64,000 nt of DNA from Symbiodinium natans (Eukaryota; Sar; Dinophyceae; Suessiales; Symbiodiniaceae). The position numbers and the translations under genes were made by a program. Numbering within the stretch: position 1 is the first letter of the stretch; each line of letters opens with the position of its first letter. Below the pieces are notes generated by a model. The model searched no databases and was not told the DNA's origin. It worked only from the letters and a program-made list of their open reading frames with translations. Below, piece by piece: positions 47,455 through 59,961 of this stretch. The stretch covers positions 1,375,556 to 1,439,555 of the forward strand of contig CAJNDS010001224.1 of NCBI GenBank assembly GCA_905221605.1. Direction: 5' to 3'.

Positions 47455-47979
47455 CGCGAAGTGACGTGCTATTTGGCTCAGGGGCCTCCTCTTCAGGACG
47501 ACGAAGGTGTTCACAAAGGGCTATCTACGTCATAGTTTGTTAACATTTTACATTCTTAAGTGTACTTAAACCCAATAAGGAATAGGACTTTACATTTTTT
47601 CATACTATCCCAACCATGAACTAGTTGTAGGGCCCTAAACCCTGTGAACCCTAAACCCTTATTCCAGTCTAGGCCCATTTTTCGGTGGCTCATACACCCC
47701 TCATTTAGCCCCCATGTAAGCGTTATATAGCCCTTGCTGAACCTCCAGAAACCTAAACCTCAAGCCCTAAACTTACCTCCGAGCTCCCGTTCCCGAAGTT
47801 GTCCGTAGACCAGAGATGGGGGGCGGGGGGGGGGTTTCCGAAAGTACTCGTAGGGTTTGGGGTGTAGGGTTTAGGGGTGCATTGTTGTGGTGGTTCCTGT
47901 TAGTACAGGGTCCCGGGTCATCTTGTAACGTCTACAACCGACATAGTCCCCAAACCCTAAAAACCTTTTAAACCTTTAG

Positions 47980-48049
47980 AGTGGTCCTTCGAAAGCAGGC
48001 CAGCGAGATTAGCCACCTCCAAGTGAAGACCGTGACTTGGCTGCCCGTG
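47980..48049 (+). CDS. Internal exon, unknown protein
   Basis: Acceptor AACCTTTAG and telomeric donor GTTTAGGG (48050). The frame VVLRKQASEISHLQVKTVTW then LPV ends in phase 0. Confidence 0.45.
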
Positions 48050-48148
48050 GTTTAGGGTTTGCGGTTTAGGGTTTCGGATTGTTGGCATTCCCCCACCCAG
48101 CCCAGATGAAAAAAAACAGAGGGTTTAGGATTGAAAAGAAGTGTTGAG

Positions 48149-48205
48149 CTTCCGTGTGATCCCTATAGCCGGACCCCTCCTATGTCCACCCCAGACTTTC
48201 TGGCA
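48149..48205 (+). CDS. Internal exon, unknown protein
   Basis: Ends at a perfect consensus donor GTAAGT (48206). The frame FRVIPIAGPLLCPPQTFW begins after GTTGAG. Confidence 0.4.
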
Positions 48206-48744
48206 GTAAGTAGGGGAAAGAAGGCGACAGGCAGTCTGTTACTACGTAATTGCTGCTACTCTTCTTGTTCCTCTTCTGGTACCTCGAAAGGGTATACTTG
48301 GGCATTCGGTTCGAGTACTTCGAATTTCGAAGTACTTCCTAAGTGATGTAAGGGCCCAAGTAACAATACCGCTTAGGCGCATGCACCTTTTGGGTACTAT
48401 GGATGCTGCTCCTTTCATTGCCTATCATTTGGGCCCCAAAAGTTTCATGGGTCCCTCGAGTTAGGGGCCAGGGGTTTAGAGTCTAGTTCCGAATCGGCCT
48501 GCCTTTGAAACACTAGACCCCAAACCCTAAACCCCGAAAGCCCTCAATTCTGGGTTGCCTGTGCAGATGACCCTTTGCACCCCCCCCCCCCCCCCATGAA
48601 AACACCAGCAACAAAAAATCATGGGGGGTAGTTCTAGAGGTCTCCAAGGATAAGCCCTCTACCCTCATGGATATTATGGGGATAGGGGTAGTTGTCTAAA
48701 ACCGGGTCACTTCTCGGGTACTCCTTTTAAAGGGTGGCTCACTC

Positions 48745-49010
48745 TATATTTGTATATATATATATATGGTCACCCCCCCCCCCCCCCATGATCCACACCT
48801 ATGGTTTTCCGGTCTTCGTCTTTGTCTGATTTTCTGCTTTTTCCTCGGAAAAATGCAGTAAAAACTGTACTGGAATACAAAAAGCTCTTTTATATGATCC
48901 CCTATAAAAACACTAGTGTTTTTGTATATACATCTGTTTTGTATTTATATTTTTTATTTATATGCATAGGACCCAAACGGAATTTCAATGTTGAGACATA
49001 CCCATATGTG
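48745..49010. other. Element end with (TA)n and poly-C, then AT-rich DNA
   Basis: TATATATATATGGTCA, C(15) and CATGATCC match one arm of the 15.6-16.2 kb palindromic composite. The AT-rich stretch to 49010 has a 71-codon ORF that I do not trust. Confidence 0.5.
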
Positions 49011-49126
49011 TCTTGAACAACTCCCACATAAGTACAGCACAATGGGAAGGCGAAGACGAACTTTGAAGCTTAGAGGCTACTTGGGTGTAGGGCTCAGTGA
49101 AATGGCAGCCCCCAAGCCGAAACCCT

Positions 49127-49185
49127 AAACCCTAAACCCTAAACCCTAAACCCTAAACCCTAAACCCTAAACCCTAAACCCTAAA
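49127..49185 (-). repeat. Interstitial telomeric array (CCCTAAA)n, 8 copies
   Basis: Perfect units, followed by a candidate exon at 49198-49249 (AGSLNGTTFIFQPLVL). Confidence 0.95.
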
Positions 49186-51425
49186 CAAACGCTCAAGGCA
49201 GGTTCGCTGAATGGAACCACCTTCATCTTCCAGCCTCTTGTCCTTAGGGTCGCGTGCACTTGCAAGCCCTCTTGACTTGTTAAGTCGGCCCAGTATCCCC
49301 TAGAAACCCTGTATTCGTCTCAAAACCCTAAACCCTAAACCCTAAACCCTAAACCGAACTTCTTGATCCTACTTACTAAGTGAAAAGGGCTTCCAAGTCT
49401 GGTTTGAGGTTTCGGGTCGGTGTGAGCGGTGTGAGGCCTGGGGGGGGGAGGGGGCCCCGTAGTTGGGGTGTAGGGTTTGGGGTTCAGGGTTTAGGGTTTA
49501 GGGTTTAGGGGTTACAAGTCGAGTTCCCTGCCTGCAGGGGAACGCCGGCGCTCAAAAGGGTAGGGGCGCAGTGTTTTTGTGGCGAGTTCTTGTCGACGTT
49601 GAGGGTTTGCGGGCTGTGCGTTTGCTGTTCAAGCCGTGCTCTGAGGCCAAACCCGAAACCCTAGTTTGGGGTTTAGGGTTTAGGGTTTAGGGTAACAGGA
49701 ATATCCCCTTATGGCCCCTCTATGATTATGCGATTGTACTGACCCCCTGAACCCTACTCTAATTTTCAAGATTTCAGCCTCCTGTCGGGTGCGGGAAAGC
49801 AGGGAGAAGCAGGACCAGCAGCGAACCAAGAGGGGGTGGCTCTTCATCATGGTAGCTTTCCGGAGTCGTATCTCTCATGTGGAGCCAATTCTGCACCTTA
49901 AGAACCCAAAATCCTACTTTTTTGTAGGATTCCTAGGTCCTAGGTAACCTGCAACGCAGTAGCCTTTGGGTTCTTAAGGTAGGGATGAGGGGTTCGCACC
50001 CTGAAATTTCAAAAGGTTCTTGGGGCCGATGGCGATTGAGACCCCTTCGATGCTGCAAGCACTTGAGGGTTTAGGGTTTAGGAACCCTAAACCCTTTAGG
50101 GCTGGGGGTTTGGGATGTTCAGGGTCCACCATACACATGTCCCCACAGCCGCCTGCAAATAGGGCGGGCCACCTACAGTTTGTGAGTGGGGTCAATAAGC
50201 GGGCCCCCCTAAATAGTAGGATCTCCAACTAAACAAGGACCCCAAGAAGGTACCCCCAATGTCGTAAACCGCCACAAGGGCCCAAAGTTGTAAGTGGACA
50301 ACTTAGTTGGTATCGTAAGGAAGGCCTGAAGCAGAGAACCCTGCGCCATAAGAGCCAGGCTGATCTGCGGGGCGCTGGTTTGGTGGGCAGGGTACTTCAT
50401 CGTCTACTTGTGCCTCGTACTGCAACCTAAACCCGAAACCTTAAACCCTAGAGGGGGGGCGGGGGGGGTGTTGTTCTACAAAAGGGATCCTGTAGGGATG
50501 GCCTTTTGCAGTTTCGGTTTAGGCTTGGGGGCCAGTCATATCAGGAGAAAACATGGTTTAGGGCTTAGGGTTAAACAGTTTGGGGTTTAGGGCTTAGCGT
50601 TTAGGGTTCAGGGTTTCTGGGCTCTTGGCAGCCTGGGTCATGAGTCAGGCTCGGGGCCGTTCTTGTGCCCTAATGTCCAAGGCATTTCAAGCCAAAACCC
50701 TAAACCCTAACCCCTAAACCCCTAAACCTTTAACCCTAAGCCCCCCCCCCCCCCCCCCCATCCCCCCGACAAGTTCCTGGCGTTTAGGATTTTTCGGCTT
50801 GCCCCTGAACCCATTCAAGAGAAACCCTAAACCTCATTCTTAGTATAATCCCTTGTAGAACTGAAAGTTTACACTTTTGGGGGGCTTAATTATGAACTCA
50901 GCAACTACGCATGTGGGGTGTAGGGCTTAACAAGAGTTCTAAGTTGCTTAAGGGACTTAGGGAACCTCGGGGTTAGGAAGTTCTTACAGGGCAAAAAGTT
51001 TGTAGGGTGTAGGGTTTAGGGTTTAGGGTTTACGGCTAGGGTTTAGGGTTTAGGGTTTAGGGTTTTAGGGTTTTCGGGTTTTAGGGTTTAGGGTTTAGGG
51101 TACAAGGCATGGGGTCTGACGTTGACATGCAACCCAGCGACTCCGACAGATCGAAGGGGTCCAGTTTGTCATGGCACCGATTCACCCCATTCTGTGGTAA
51201 CCCTAGAATCTCGAAACCTTCGGAGCACTACAGACAGGGCTCCCGCTTGCTAGGAGCACTAATGTGATCCAAGTTGCAAAAAGTGTTAGTTGCAAACTCT
51301 GGGTTTAGGGTGAGGGGATGGCACCTTATTTGGACGGTCTTGTTTCTAGAAACAGAGAGAGCCAAATCCCCCTTCTTGAAGGAAGCCGCAGACCCGAAAC
51401 CCTAAACCCCAATTGAGATTTGCAG

Positions 51426-51632
51426 AGTGGGCCATCATTCGACGAAACACTATTCCTAAACGCCCAGAAATCCTTGAAACGGAGCCAATCTCAAGTTGAA
51501 TCTGAAGTTTTGGGACCCTGGACTGCGTGCTCGGATTCTAAGTTGCCACTGAAGGGGTTGCGCAGAAAGCTCTTGGAATGCTATCGTGTCCTTGTTACGG
51601 CAATTTCTCTCAAGCTCCTGAAGAGCCCAGAA
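51426..51632 (+). CDS. Exon, unknown protein
   Basis: Acceptor GATTTGCAG. The frame SGPSFDETLFLNAQKSLKRS, QSQVESEVLGPWTACSDSKL, then RKLLECYRVLVTAISLKLLK runs to a (CT)n microsatellite (51639-51671), which could be the pyrimidine tract of the next intron. Sixty-nine codons without a stop. No family is recognised. Confidence 0.5.
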
Positions 51633-51634
51633 AA

Positions 51635-51671
<37 letters not shown>

Positions 51672-52739
51672 AGCACCCTGAACACTAAACCCTGAACTCT
51701 GAACCCGGTCAACTCGGCGCAGCTTCTCTAAGACTACCTTTTTCGGGAGGAACCCGAGCTCTCTGGGAGCTCGAGCACAGAGAGCGAACAAGATCCCCCC
51801 CCCTTAAATAGGGTTTAGGGTTTAGGGTTTAGGGTTTCGGGTTTAGGGTGAGTAGTTCTCTAAATTGGGGGAGTTCTACCCCTAAATTTCCTAAATCCTA
51901 GACCCTAAACTAAACCCTAAACCCTCCCACACCGACGCAGGACCGTGGGAGGCTACATTCCGGGCCTTGAGGGCTACGGCGACCCCAAGTCGGGCTTCTT
52001 CGCAGCTTCGTCTCAAATTTCGAGGGGGGTTGTGAGGCTCCAGGGACAGTACCCCCAAACCCGAGCCCTAAACCCAAAACCCTAAGCCCTAAGCCCTACG
52101 ACTACTGAGCCCATGAACCTTGCCTGCCTTGTGCGAGAGTAAGCGCCGAAAGTCGAAACCCTGAACCCTAAGCCCCCAAACCCAAACGGGCGCAGGGGCA
52201 TGTCTCGTTCACTTGAAGGTGTGAGCCGCCACTTGGCGAGAGAGGCAGGAGACCGGAGGCAAAAGGGATCGTCACCCTCCCGGCATGTCCCAAACTGGGG
52301 TTTAGGGAAGTTGAGGGTTTAGGGTTTAGGGTTTAGGGTTTAGGGTTTAGGGTTTAGGGTCGAAACACGAATAGGGAGAAACAAAAAAGGGCGTAGGTCC
52401 CCACAAGCCCCTTCAAACTATGGGGTCCTGAAAGGATGGGGGTTCAGGAGGGTATGTAACTCAAGGTTCCCGAATACTGCTCACTACTCCCTCAGCTTCC
52501 TTAGGTACCTAACCCCCCCATGAACCCTCCCTGAAGAACTCTATTTCAAAGATAGCATTTTCATGAGGCTTTCGGGAAACATAGTTTGGGCTGCGCACGT
52601 GATATACTTGCGCATACTCGGAAGATGCCTGAGAGCTGTGCAGTTGCATGAAGCCTACAGTCGAATAGAACTTGCCTGGGCTGTTCTGGGAGGGAGGAGA
52701 CAGGGAGAGAGAGGAAGAGAGAATTGAGGGCACCAGGTC

Positions 52740-52890
52740 TTTCGGGCCCTTCCTGCGAATTCGGAAGGATGGTTGTCGTAGTGCCGCACCCATGCCAAGG
52801 TGGGAAACCCACACCTCTGGTCCAATGTTGGTGGTGTTCTAGCCGTGGTCGCCGCTCGCATGCGAAGCTTCAGAAGTGTCCTGCAGAGGT
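52740..52890 (+). CDS. Exon, Cys-rich, possibly metal-binding
   Basis: The frame MVVVVPHPCQGGKPTPLVQC, then WWCSSRGRRSHAKLQKCPAE, ends near GTGTGT (52891). CxxC followed by KLxKC is reminiscent of zinc-binding domains such as MYND, but the spacing is incomplete. Antisense frames are also open. Confidence 0.35.
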
Positions 52891-53744
52891 GTGTAGGGCT
52901 TTCCATAGGGTTTAGGGTTTAGGGTTTAGGGTTTAGGGTTCTACATGGCAAGAAGACTACTAACACTCTGCAACATCTCACCTCAAGGGGCCCCCCCTAG
53001 TCATCAGTGGGCTCTATCCGGGCCCTACATGTATTGCAACTTCGGTTGAAAGCCCCTGTAACTTGTAGAGACCAAGAGCTATACCCTAAACCCTAAACCC
53101 TAAACCCTAAACCGTCAACCCTAAACCCTAAACCCTAAACCTATGTTTGCGGATTTGGGTTTTTGCGTATCAGGGGCTGGTGGGGAGGGATTCCTGCTCG
53201 GCCTGATGAGGGCCTCTTTGGAAGAAAGAATGTTTAGGGTTTAGGGTTTAGGGCTTAGGGTTTAGGGTTTAGGGTCTAGGGTGGTCGGCACTCCTCTGAA
53301 AGAAAAATTAAGTTTGTCGTGGGCTCAAAGGGGGCTTGATTCTGTTCTTTGAGAAGCCTTTGGAATCAAACAAAGGTGTGTATCACATGCCATTTCATGG
53401 GGTCTTGGTCGAGCATACTAAGAGGGGGCACAAAATTCATTAGGGTGTTTAAGGTTTAGGCCTAGGGTCTGAGGTCTAGGGTCCAGGTCTTGGGTTTCGA
53501 GGGTTCAGGGTTTGGGGCTAGGGTTTAGAGCTTGGGGCTTAAGGCCTGCAATCCTATGCCCTGTAGCCGCTGAAGGGCTGGTTTAGGGTTTTAGGGTTTT
53601 AGGGTTTAGGGTTTAGGGTTCAGCATCTCAAGTTCGAGCATTTACTAGGCCAGCAGTGTGTGTAGGCAACGGAAGAAAACCCACCCGCCCAAAGAATCCC
53701 ATAACATTACGAAAATGAAAAAGCTTATTAATTTCTTATTCGTG

Positions 53745-54545
53745 CTAAACCATGGAAGGTTAGAGAGGTCAGAATTTCAGGGGTCGGAGGGGGGTCGAAA
53801 TGGATCAAATTCTCCAATTCGACAATGGGGGGTCAAAGGGGTCGGAAGAGCCAAAATGGGTCAAATTCTCCAATTCGTGCTGAACAATGGGGGGTCAAAG
53901 GGGCCGGTTCGTGCTGAACAATGGGGGGTCAAAGGGGTCGGAGGGGCCAAAATGGGTCAAATTCTCCAATTCGTGCTGAACAATGGGGGGTCAAAGGGGT
54001 GGGAGGGGCCAAAATGGGTCGGCTGGAGGGCCAGCATTGAGGGAGTCAGAGAAATCAATCTCTGACGCTTTGTAAACTCTTCCTGGGAACCGAGCCATTT
54101 TTCCCGAATCCTGGGGTACCCCCGACGAAGCCTCCCTGAAAGGGGTCGGAGGGGTCGAAATGGGTCAAATTCTCCAATTCGTGCTGAACAATGGGGGGTC
54201 AACGGGATCGGAAGAGCCAAAATGGGTCAAATTCTCCAATTCGTGCTGAACAATGGGGGGTCAAAGGGCAATGGGGGGTCAAAGGGGTCGGAGGGGCCAA
54301 AATGGGTCAAATTCTCGGGGCCAAGGGGTCGGAGGGGCCAAAATGGGTCAAATTCTCCAATTCGTGCTGAACCATGGGGGGCCAAAGGGGTCGGAGGGGC
54401 CAAAATGAGTCAAATTCTCCAATTCGTGCTGAACCATGGGGGGCCAAAGGGGTCGGAGGGGCCAAAATGGGTCAAATTCTCCAATTCGTGCTGAACAAAG
54501 GGGTGGTAAAAAACATAAAAACAGACCAAATTCTACAATTGGTGT
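53745..54545. repeat. 62-bp tandem repeat, about 10 copies
   Basis: Unit CCAAAATGGGTCAAATTCTC, CAATTCGTGCTGAACAATGG, GGGGTCAAAGGGGTCGGAGG GG. Copies are truncated and shuffled, and one is interrupted at 54017-54130 by unrelated sequence. The 135-codon ORF over it is an artefact. Confidence 0.95.
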
Positions 54546-54585
54546 TTAACATTTAGGATTATATGGTAGAGAGGGTTTAGGGGTT

Positions 54586-54664
54586 GCGGTTTAGGGTTTA
54601 GGGTTTAGGGTTTAGGGTTTAGGGTTTAGGGTTTAGGGTTTAGGGTTTAGGGTTTAGGGTTTAG
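54586..54664 (+). repeat. Interstitial telomeric array (TTTAGGG)n, 11 copies
   Basis: Perfect units ending TTTAG|GGC, which serves as acceptor for the next exon. Confidence 0.95.
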
Positions 54665-54733
54665 GGCTCAAGAAGCAAAAGATCCAAGCAAGAGCAGCAA
54701 GCAGCCAGGCCGCCTTTGAATGAGGCTGATGCT
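54665..54733 (+). CDS. Internal exon, Gln/Arg-rich unknown peptide
   Basis: Acceptor is the last TTTAG of the telomeric array; donor GTAAAG at 54734. Exactly 23 codons, phase 0 at both ends: GSRSKRSKQEQQAARPPLNE then ADA. Confidence 0.45.
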
Positions 54734-55513
54734 GTAAAGCCCTACATGAGTTGGGGGGTTTCCCTGTAACCCGAAACACGAAACCCGAAACCCTAAACCC
54801 TAAGCCCTAAACCCTGAATCATACTATAGGGCTTTAGGGTTTAAGGGTTTAGGGCCTTTGGACGAAAGGAATTGGAGAGGAGACCCAGAAGTTAGAGAGC
54901 CGCGCCTTCTGCTGAACCCTGTAAACCCAAATCCCAGATCTGCCGAGGCGACTGGAAAGTAGGGTTAACAAGAGTATTCCCTGAGAGCCACCCCCTATAT
55001 AAATCATATTAGAATCATAATGATGATAGCCCAAAACCCAAGCTACTGTTTGCTTAAGGGCCCCCCCCCCCCTCCTCCCCCAAACAAAAAAAACAAACAC
55101 CAAGGTTTTCCCTAAGGGTAATACAGGGATTATTGTCTTTTGTCTTTTTGGGGTTCTTAAGCCAAATTGTAGTTAAGGTTTGAGGGTTTCAAGTAGTCCG
55201 GATGCGACAAAAAGGGTGTGCAAGTCATGCCAATCCTGACCTGAATTGAAGGTTCGACCCTCAACCCCAATCCCTAGGTTCAGGGTTTAGGGTTTAGGGT
55301 TTAGGGTGAGGGGCAGTCCGTGCTCAAAAAAGGGTTTAGGGTTTAGGGTTTTGGGTTTAGGGTTTAGGGTTTAGGGTCTTGAGAGAGGTTGCTTCGCAAG
55401 TGCCGGCTTCTAACAGCCGTCGACATGAAATTTTCACGAGAGGGTAGCCGCATGTTTGCGCGTTTCGGGTCCAGAGGTGTGCTTGGCTGAGGCCGAAACC
55501 CTAGACTGGATAG

Positions 55514-55673
55514 TCCGGGCGTGGTATTCTCCACCCTCGTACCCAGCAAGAGCCCAATACGAGCTGCAAGAAACCTTGTCCAGGTTGCCTTTCCATACAT
55601 GATGGTCTTCGATGCTGCTTCCGACACCATTCTGTATTGCGCCATGAGCGACAAGGCCGTTGCAAGCCCCTAA
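55514..55673 (+). CDS. Probable SLC44/CTL C-terminal exon
   Basis: Acceptor ACTGGATAG. The frame GVVFSTLVPSKSPIRAARNL, then VQVAFPYMMVFDAASDTILY, then CAMSDKAVASP ends at the TAA of the first CCCTAAA unit. VFxxxxDTILYC resembles the conserved last membrane helix of SLC44 proteins (V-Y/F-x-x-x-x-D-T/V). It lies 8.7 kb after the NAYI exon, so it may belong to the same gene or to another member. Confidence 0.45.
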
Positions 55674-55931
55674 ACCCTAGCCCTAAACCCTAAAACCGCA
55701 CCCCCGTACGCGATTGTGATGTCCGCAGCATGAGACCACGGTCCAGCGCAGCTTCTTACTGTAGCGAAGGAACACCGAAGGCTGCTATTGTCGGCCTAAA
55801 CCCTATGCCTAGACCTTAATAATTGCACTTACAGGGTCTCTATCCCTTGGGAATTATTTTATTTCTTAAGGTTCTAAGGGGAGCATAGGGGTGTTAGTTT
55901 GTGGTACATGTGAACATCGCTTTGGCAGTGT

Positions 55932-56249
55932 GTGCATCCTCCTGCTTGCAACCAGGTGCGACACTCGCAACTTCGGCAGCAAAGGTCGTACTGTTTCCTG
56001 AGCGGAAGGGGAGTGAGTCGAGGTACAACCATAGGACAAGACATATATGTCAACCCCAGTTATCCACACTTTTTGTTGCTTGTTATTGTTCTGTTGCTTG
56101 CTAGTATTGCATGTTTTTTTTCGCGTGGTTCTGTTACAGGCGTGTGCATCCTACTATCCGTATGTTGTATTTATCTAGTTAACTTTGTGCTGATATCAAG
56201 CAAATCAGTTAAGCGATTGAACTACGTGTTTTTTCATATCAGGAACTAG
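55932..56249 (+). CDS. ORF with two hydrophobic segments, uncertain
   Basis: The C-terminal half includes HFLLLVIVLLLASIACFF and LLSVCCIYLVNFVLI before a stop at 56247. The region is AT-rich and follows the SLC44-like end, so it could also be untranslated sequence. Confidence 0.25.
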   Translation: MHPPACNQVRHSQLRQQRSYCFLSGRGVSRGTTIGQDIYVNPSYPHFLLLVIVLLLASIACFFSRGSVTGVCILLSVCCIYLVNFVLISSKSVKRLNYVFFHIRN

Positions 56250-56689
56250 CACAGAGAGAGAGAGAGAGAAGTTTTTGTTTTAAATACTATTTGTCAGCTA
56301 ACCTGAAGGTGTAAACTCTTGAGCTGGGGGAGAACCGAGTGTTTGTGAGAGTCCGACTCAATGAACGCTGCCACGACTTGACCCGCTTCTTTGTTTAAGG
56401 GTTTAGGGTTTAGGGTTTAGGGCCATGTGTAAGTTAAGCGCTGCGAATGTTGCGATTCCACTACGTATTTGTCTGATCAGGGCCATGTTGCAAGACAACG
56501 CTAGAAACGTTTGTCAAGATGTGATTTGGTGAGGTCGTGGAAAACCTAGAGCTAGTTTGGCTGAAACCTGACGTTGTTTTTTTAGTGACAAGTTGAAATA
56601 GGCGGCTGTCCGAAAACGATTGATCCTAGCCCGACTTCTATTGCTGTACATATGCTTTGAAACACTGTGGTCTTAATAAAACCTTTATG

Positions 56690-56805
56690 TAAATATATAT
56701 ATATACACATACATACATATATATATATATATTTATATTTATATTTATATTTACATGTGTATATATATATATGTAGAGTATATATATATATATATATACG
56801 CATGG
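56690..56805. repeat. TA/TTTATA microsatellite
   Basis: TA dinucleotides with ATTTATATTT units; palindromic. Confidence 0.9.
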
Positions 56806-57714
56806 GTTTACTCATATTGCGTGTTTCGGGTCGGACCCGACACCCTAAACCCTAACTAAACCAATGCCAAATTCCCAGGCGAATTTTAGCATTGCCTCAC
56901 ACCACGTGGTAAGCCATTTTTGGAAAGAGCTGTAGCGAAGGCGCAAGCATCCCCCCAACACACAACGGGATGCGCGCCGCTGTGGTGCGGGGGAGGGTTG
57001 CGGTTTTTTCGGGTTTAGGGTTAGGGTTCAGGGTTAGGATGTAGAGGACCCTTCCTAAAAGGTTCAGGGTTTAGGGTTTAGAGTATCTTACAACCTGCAA
57101 AAAGAAGCCGAGGAGCAGGCCAAACGACTCCGGCTGGTCTGACTGGTCAGGAGCTGCACAGCCCACAAACCCGAAACCCTAAACCCTAAGCCCTTCAATG
57201 TGCCCAAAGTAGCCTCATGAAGATCTCCTCTCCGGGCCCCTTTGTGAAGGTACTTGAGGGGGGCGGGGGTGGGTGCAGACCCCCGAGGCTCAATGTTCAG
57301 GCACACGGGCTTAGGGTTTAAGGTAGATGCTGCACTTTTGGGAGTGATGTTTCCCAAGCCCTACACCTTAGCAATCATCGGGGGAGGGTCTTCAGAAAGA
57401 GACTCCCTCCCTAGGCCAATACACCTTTTACAAACCCTAAACCCTAAACTTGGAGGTTCATGGGTATTTTTTCGTAGGGTTACAAGTGCCCCAGTAGGGT
57501 TATTAAAATCGTTGCCATACTTATATCCCTACTTGTAACTACGCAAATGGACCTCCAAGTAATCCCTCGATCAAAAGAGACGCCCCGAATGTCCTAAACC
57601 CTAAACCCTAAACCCAACCCTAAACCCTGGGTGTGGGGCTCTGCTGGACCCGAATTTCTCTGGAGCCCATCTCATTTTTCTTTCACCCTCCCCGAAACCT
57701 CAGAAGCTCTGAAC

Positions 57715-57832
57715 GCCTGAACTCCTGAACTCCTGAACTCCTAAACTCCCAAACTCCTAAACCCCCTAAACCCCCTAAACCCCCTAAACCCCCCTAAACC
57801 CCCTAAACCCCCTAAACCCCCAAACTCCCAGA
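57715..57832 (-). repeat. Variant telomere-like array, CTCCTGAA then CCCCCTAAA
   Basis: CTGAACTC units change into the 9-mer CCCCCTAAA, a third length class after heptamers and octamers. Confidence 0.85.
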
Positions 57833-59517
57833 CATGGTGGATCGGGTGTCCGGTGCCCTTCGGCAGGCGAGCCTTGGCGGCAGCTGGGCGTTTTTCCTGT
57901 TTTTTCCAACCTGGCTTTAGGGTTCAGGGACGCGGAAATGGGGTTTAGGGTTTCGGGGTTAGGGTTTAGGGCTAGGGTTTAGGGTTTACGGGTTTAGAGT
58001 AGGTTTAAGTAGGGTTTAAAGTACCCTAAATAGGGGGTGTAGGTCCAGCTACTATAAAAGTAGCCCCCTACTTATGACTGCCCCTGAACCTGCCAGGATT
58101 TAGGGTTCAGGGTTCGGGTCACGGGAATCTGTCTTAGATCATGATGGATCCGTCGTCACCCTAAACCCTAAACCCTAAACCCTAACCCCTAACCCCAGTT
58201 GCCTCATTATGGATATCCGGTCGTTCTTGTGACCCAAGATGCTCTTCCGCGAGAGCGGTCTCATTGGAGACCCTAAGCCCTAAACCATAACCGCTAGCGA
58301 GCTGCCACGGAAGTAGAAGCCGTCAGTTGCAGTTTGTTAACTTGAGGCTGCCTCCCACGATGGAGACAGCCCAATGCCCCTGAGCTAAGGAATAGACCTT
58401 AAACCATAAACGGGGTCCTCAGTATGATTTATGGTACATTCCTTTTTTTTTAAGGGGTTTCAAGGCCAAGCCCCAGGCCCATACTTTCGCAGCTAGTCAC
58501 TACCGGTAGCCGACCTTGTCGACATCGGTATCGGAATGCGGTCATGCCCGCAACCCCCGTGAAGCAGACTCCACGCCACGAAAGCCCATGGGTTTAGGGT
58601 TTAGGGTTTAGGGACCTGCGATTTGATTCCCACCCCGAGCCCTCCAACCAGATGAACCCTACTTGGAGGTTTCACGGGTAGCTATCTGCAGGCTTAGAAG
58701 TATGGTCGCTCTGCTTAGAACCCCCATTTAGGGTACCTTTAGCCCTACTTGTTTCTACCCATGTACCTCCAAAAGTAAGAACCCTAAACCCTAAGCCCTA
58801 AACCCTAAACCCTGCCGTGGCTAGACGGGTGGCAAAAAACCCTAAACCCTAAACCCTAAACCCCCCCTAAACCCTAAACCCTAAACCCTAAACCCTAAAC
58901 CCTAAACCCTACTGATAAGCCCCAATCCCTCGCCTTTGTCCTCAGACTCTGGTCCAGTGACGACGAGAGCTCTGGAGACTCGCAAAGCTCGCGTTCCCGG
59001 CGTTCCCGCAGGTGCGTGCGGGGCTAGGGCTTTTGGGGTTTTAGGGTTTTGGGGTTTAGGGTTACGGTTTAGGGTTTAGGGTTTAGAGAGTTTAGGGTGC
59101 AGGGTTTAGGGTTGAGGAATGTTCTTAAATTTGGATTTGAAATTCTCGTCCTAGTATGAATTCAGAGAACGGGCTGGGCAGACAGGGCAGCAGTCGAGTC
59201 CCCTGTGAAAACAAAGTATGAATTCAGAGCATATTCCGAAGTCATGGACGATTGGGTCTGTGGGAGCTTAGCGCTTATCCGAAGTCCCTGTGCTGCGCTT
59301 GAAATAGTGTTTCGGAGCAGGACAGAAGGTTGCAGACCACACTCTAATGACCTAAGCCCGAAACCCTAAACCCTAAACCCTAAACCCTAAACCCCACTCC
59401 TCCACCTCTTCCTCTGGGTAGACGGTTCTCCCCGCTAACCCAAGGTCAAACGGCCAACGAAGGCCGGGAGGGTGGCCCCCAAGGGCAGATTTCTTACCCC
59501 TGAATCAAGGAATCTGC

Positions 59518-59675
59518 TTGAAGGTTCATTTGGGTCGTCATAAGTAGGGTAAAAAGTATGGTAATCCTTACTCATAGCCCTATTTTGGAGTACATCCTAA
59601 ACCCTAAACCCTAAACCCTAAACCCTAAACCCTAAACCCTAAACCCTACTTAGAACTACCCACGAAGCGCCAAGT
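59518..59675. mobile_element. TIR-B element split by a telomeric array
   Basis: TTGAAGGTTCATTTGGGTCG on the left and AACTACCCACGAAGCGCCAAGT on the right. About eight CCCTAAA units sit at 59595-59649, exactly where intact copies have TTAGAACCCTACTTA. Confidence 0.8.
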
Positions 59676-59759
59676 AGCTCAACTCTGGCTTGGCCTGACA
59701 GCCTCTGGGATCTACCAGCCCCTCAAGACCTTCTTAGGGTTTGGGGTTTGGGGTTTGGG

Positions 59760-59818
59760 TTTAGGGTTTAGGGTTTAGGGTTTAGGGTTTAGGGTTTAGG
59801 GTTTAGGGTTTAGGGTTT
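59760..59818 (+). repeat. Interstitial telomeric array (TTTAGGG)n
   Basis: About eight perfect units after three TTTGGGG variants. Confidence 0.95.
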
Positions 59819-59868
59819 ATGAACCCGCATTTCAGAACCTTAAGAATAGGAGCCCCGCGCTAAAACAG

Positions 59869-59961
59869 ACTTGGACCCGAAACTTGTCAAGTTCTTCATG
59901 GGGAATTCGGGATTTAGGGTCGTTTTGCCCCTTTGCCACTGCAGCTGCCGAGCAGCAAAAG
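59869..59961 (+). CDS. Internal exon, unknown protein
   Basis: Acceptor GCGCTAAAACAG and donor GTACCT at 59962. The frame LDPKLVKFFMGNSGFRVVLP then LCHCSCRAAK leaves phase 1. Confidence 0.45.

Noticed and set aside
53658-54494. 135- and 90-codon ORFs
   Set aside because: Lie within the 62-bp satellite.
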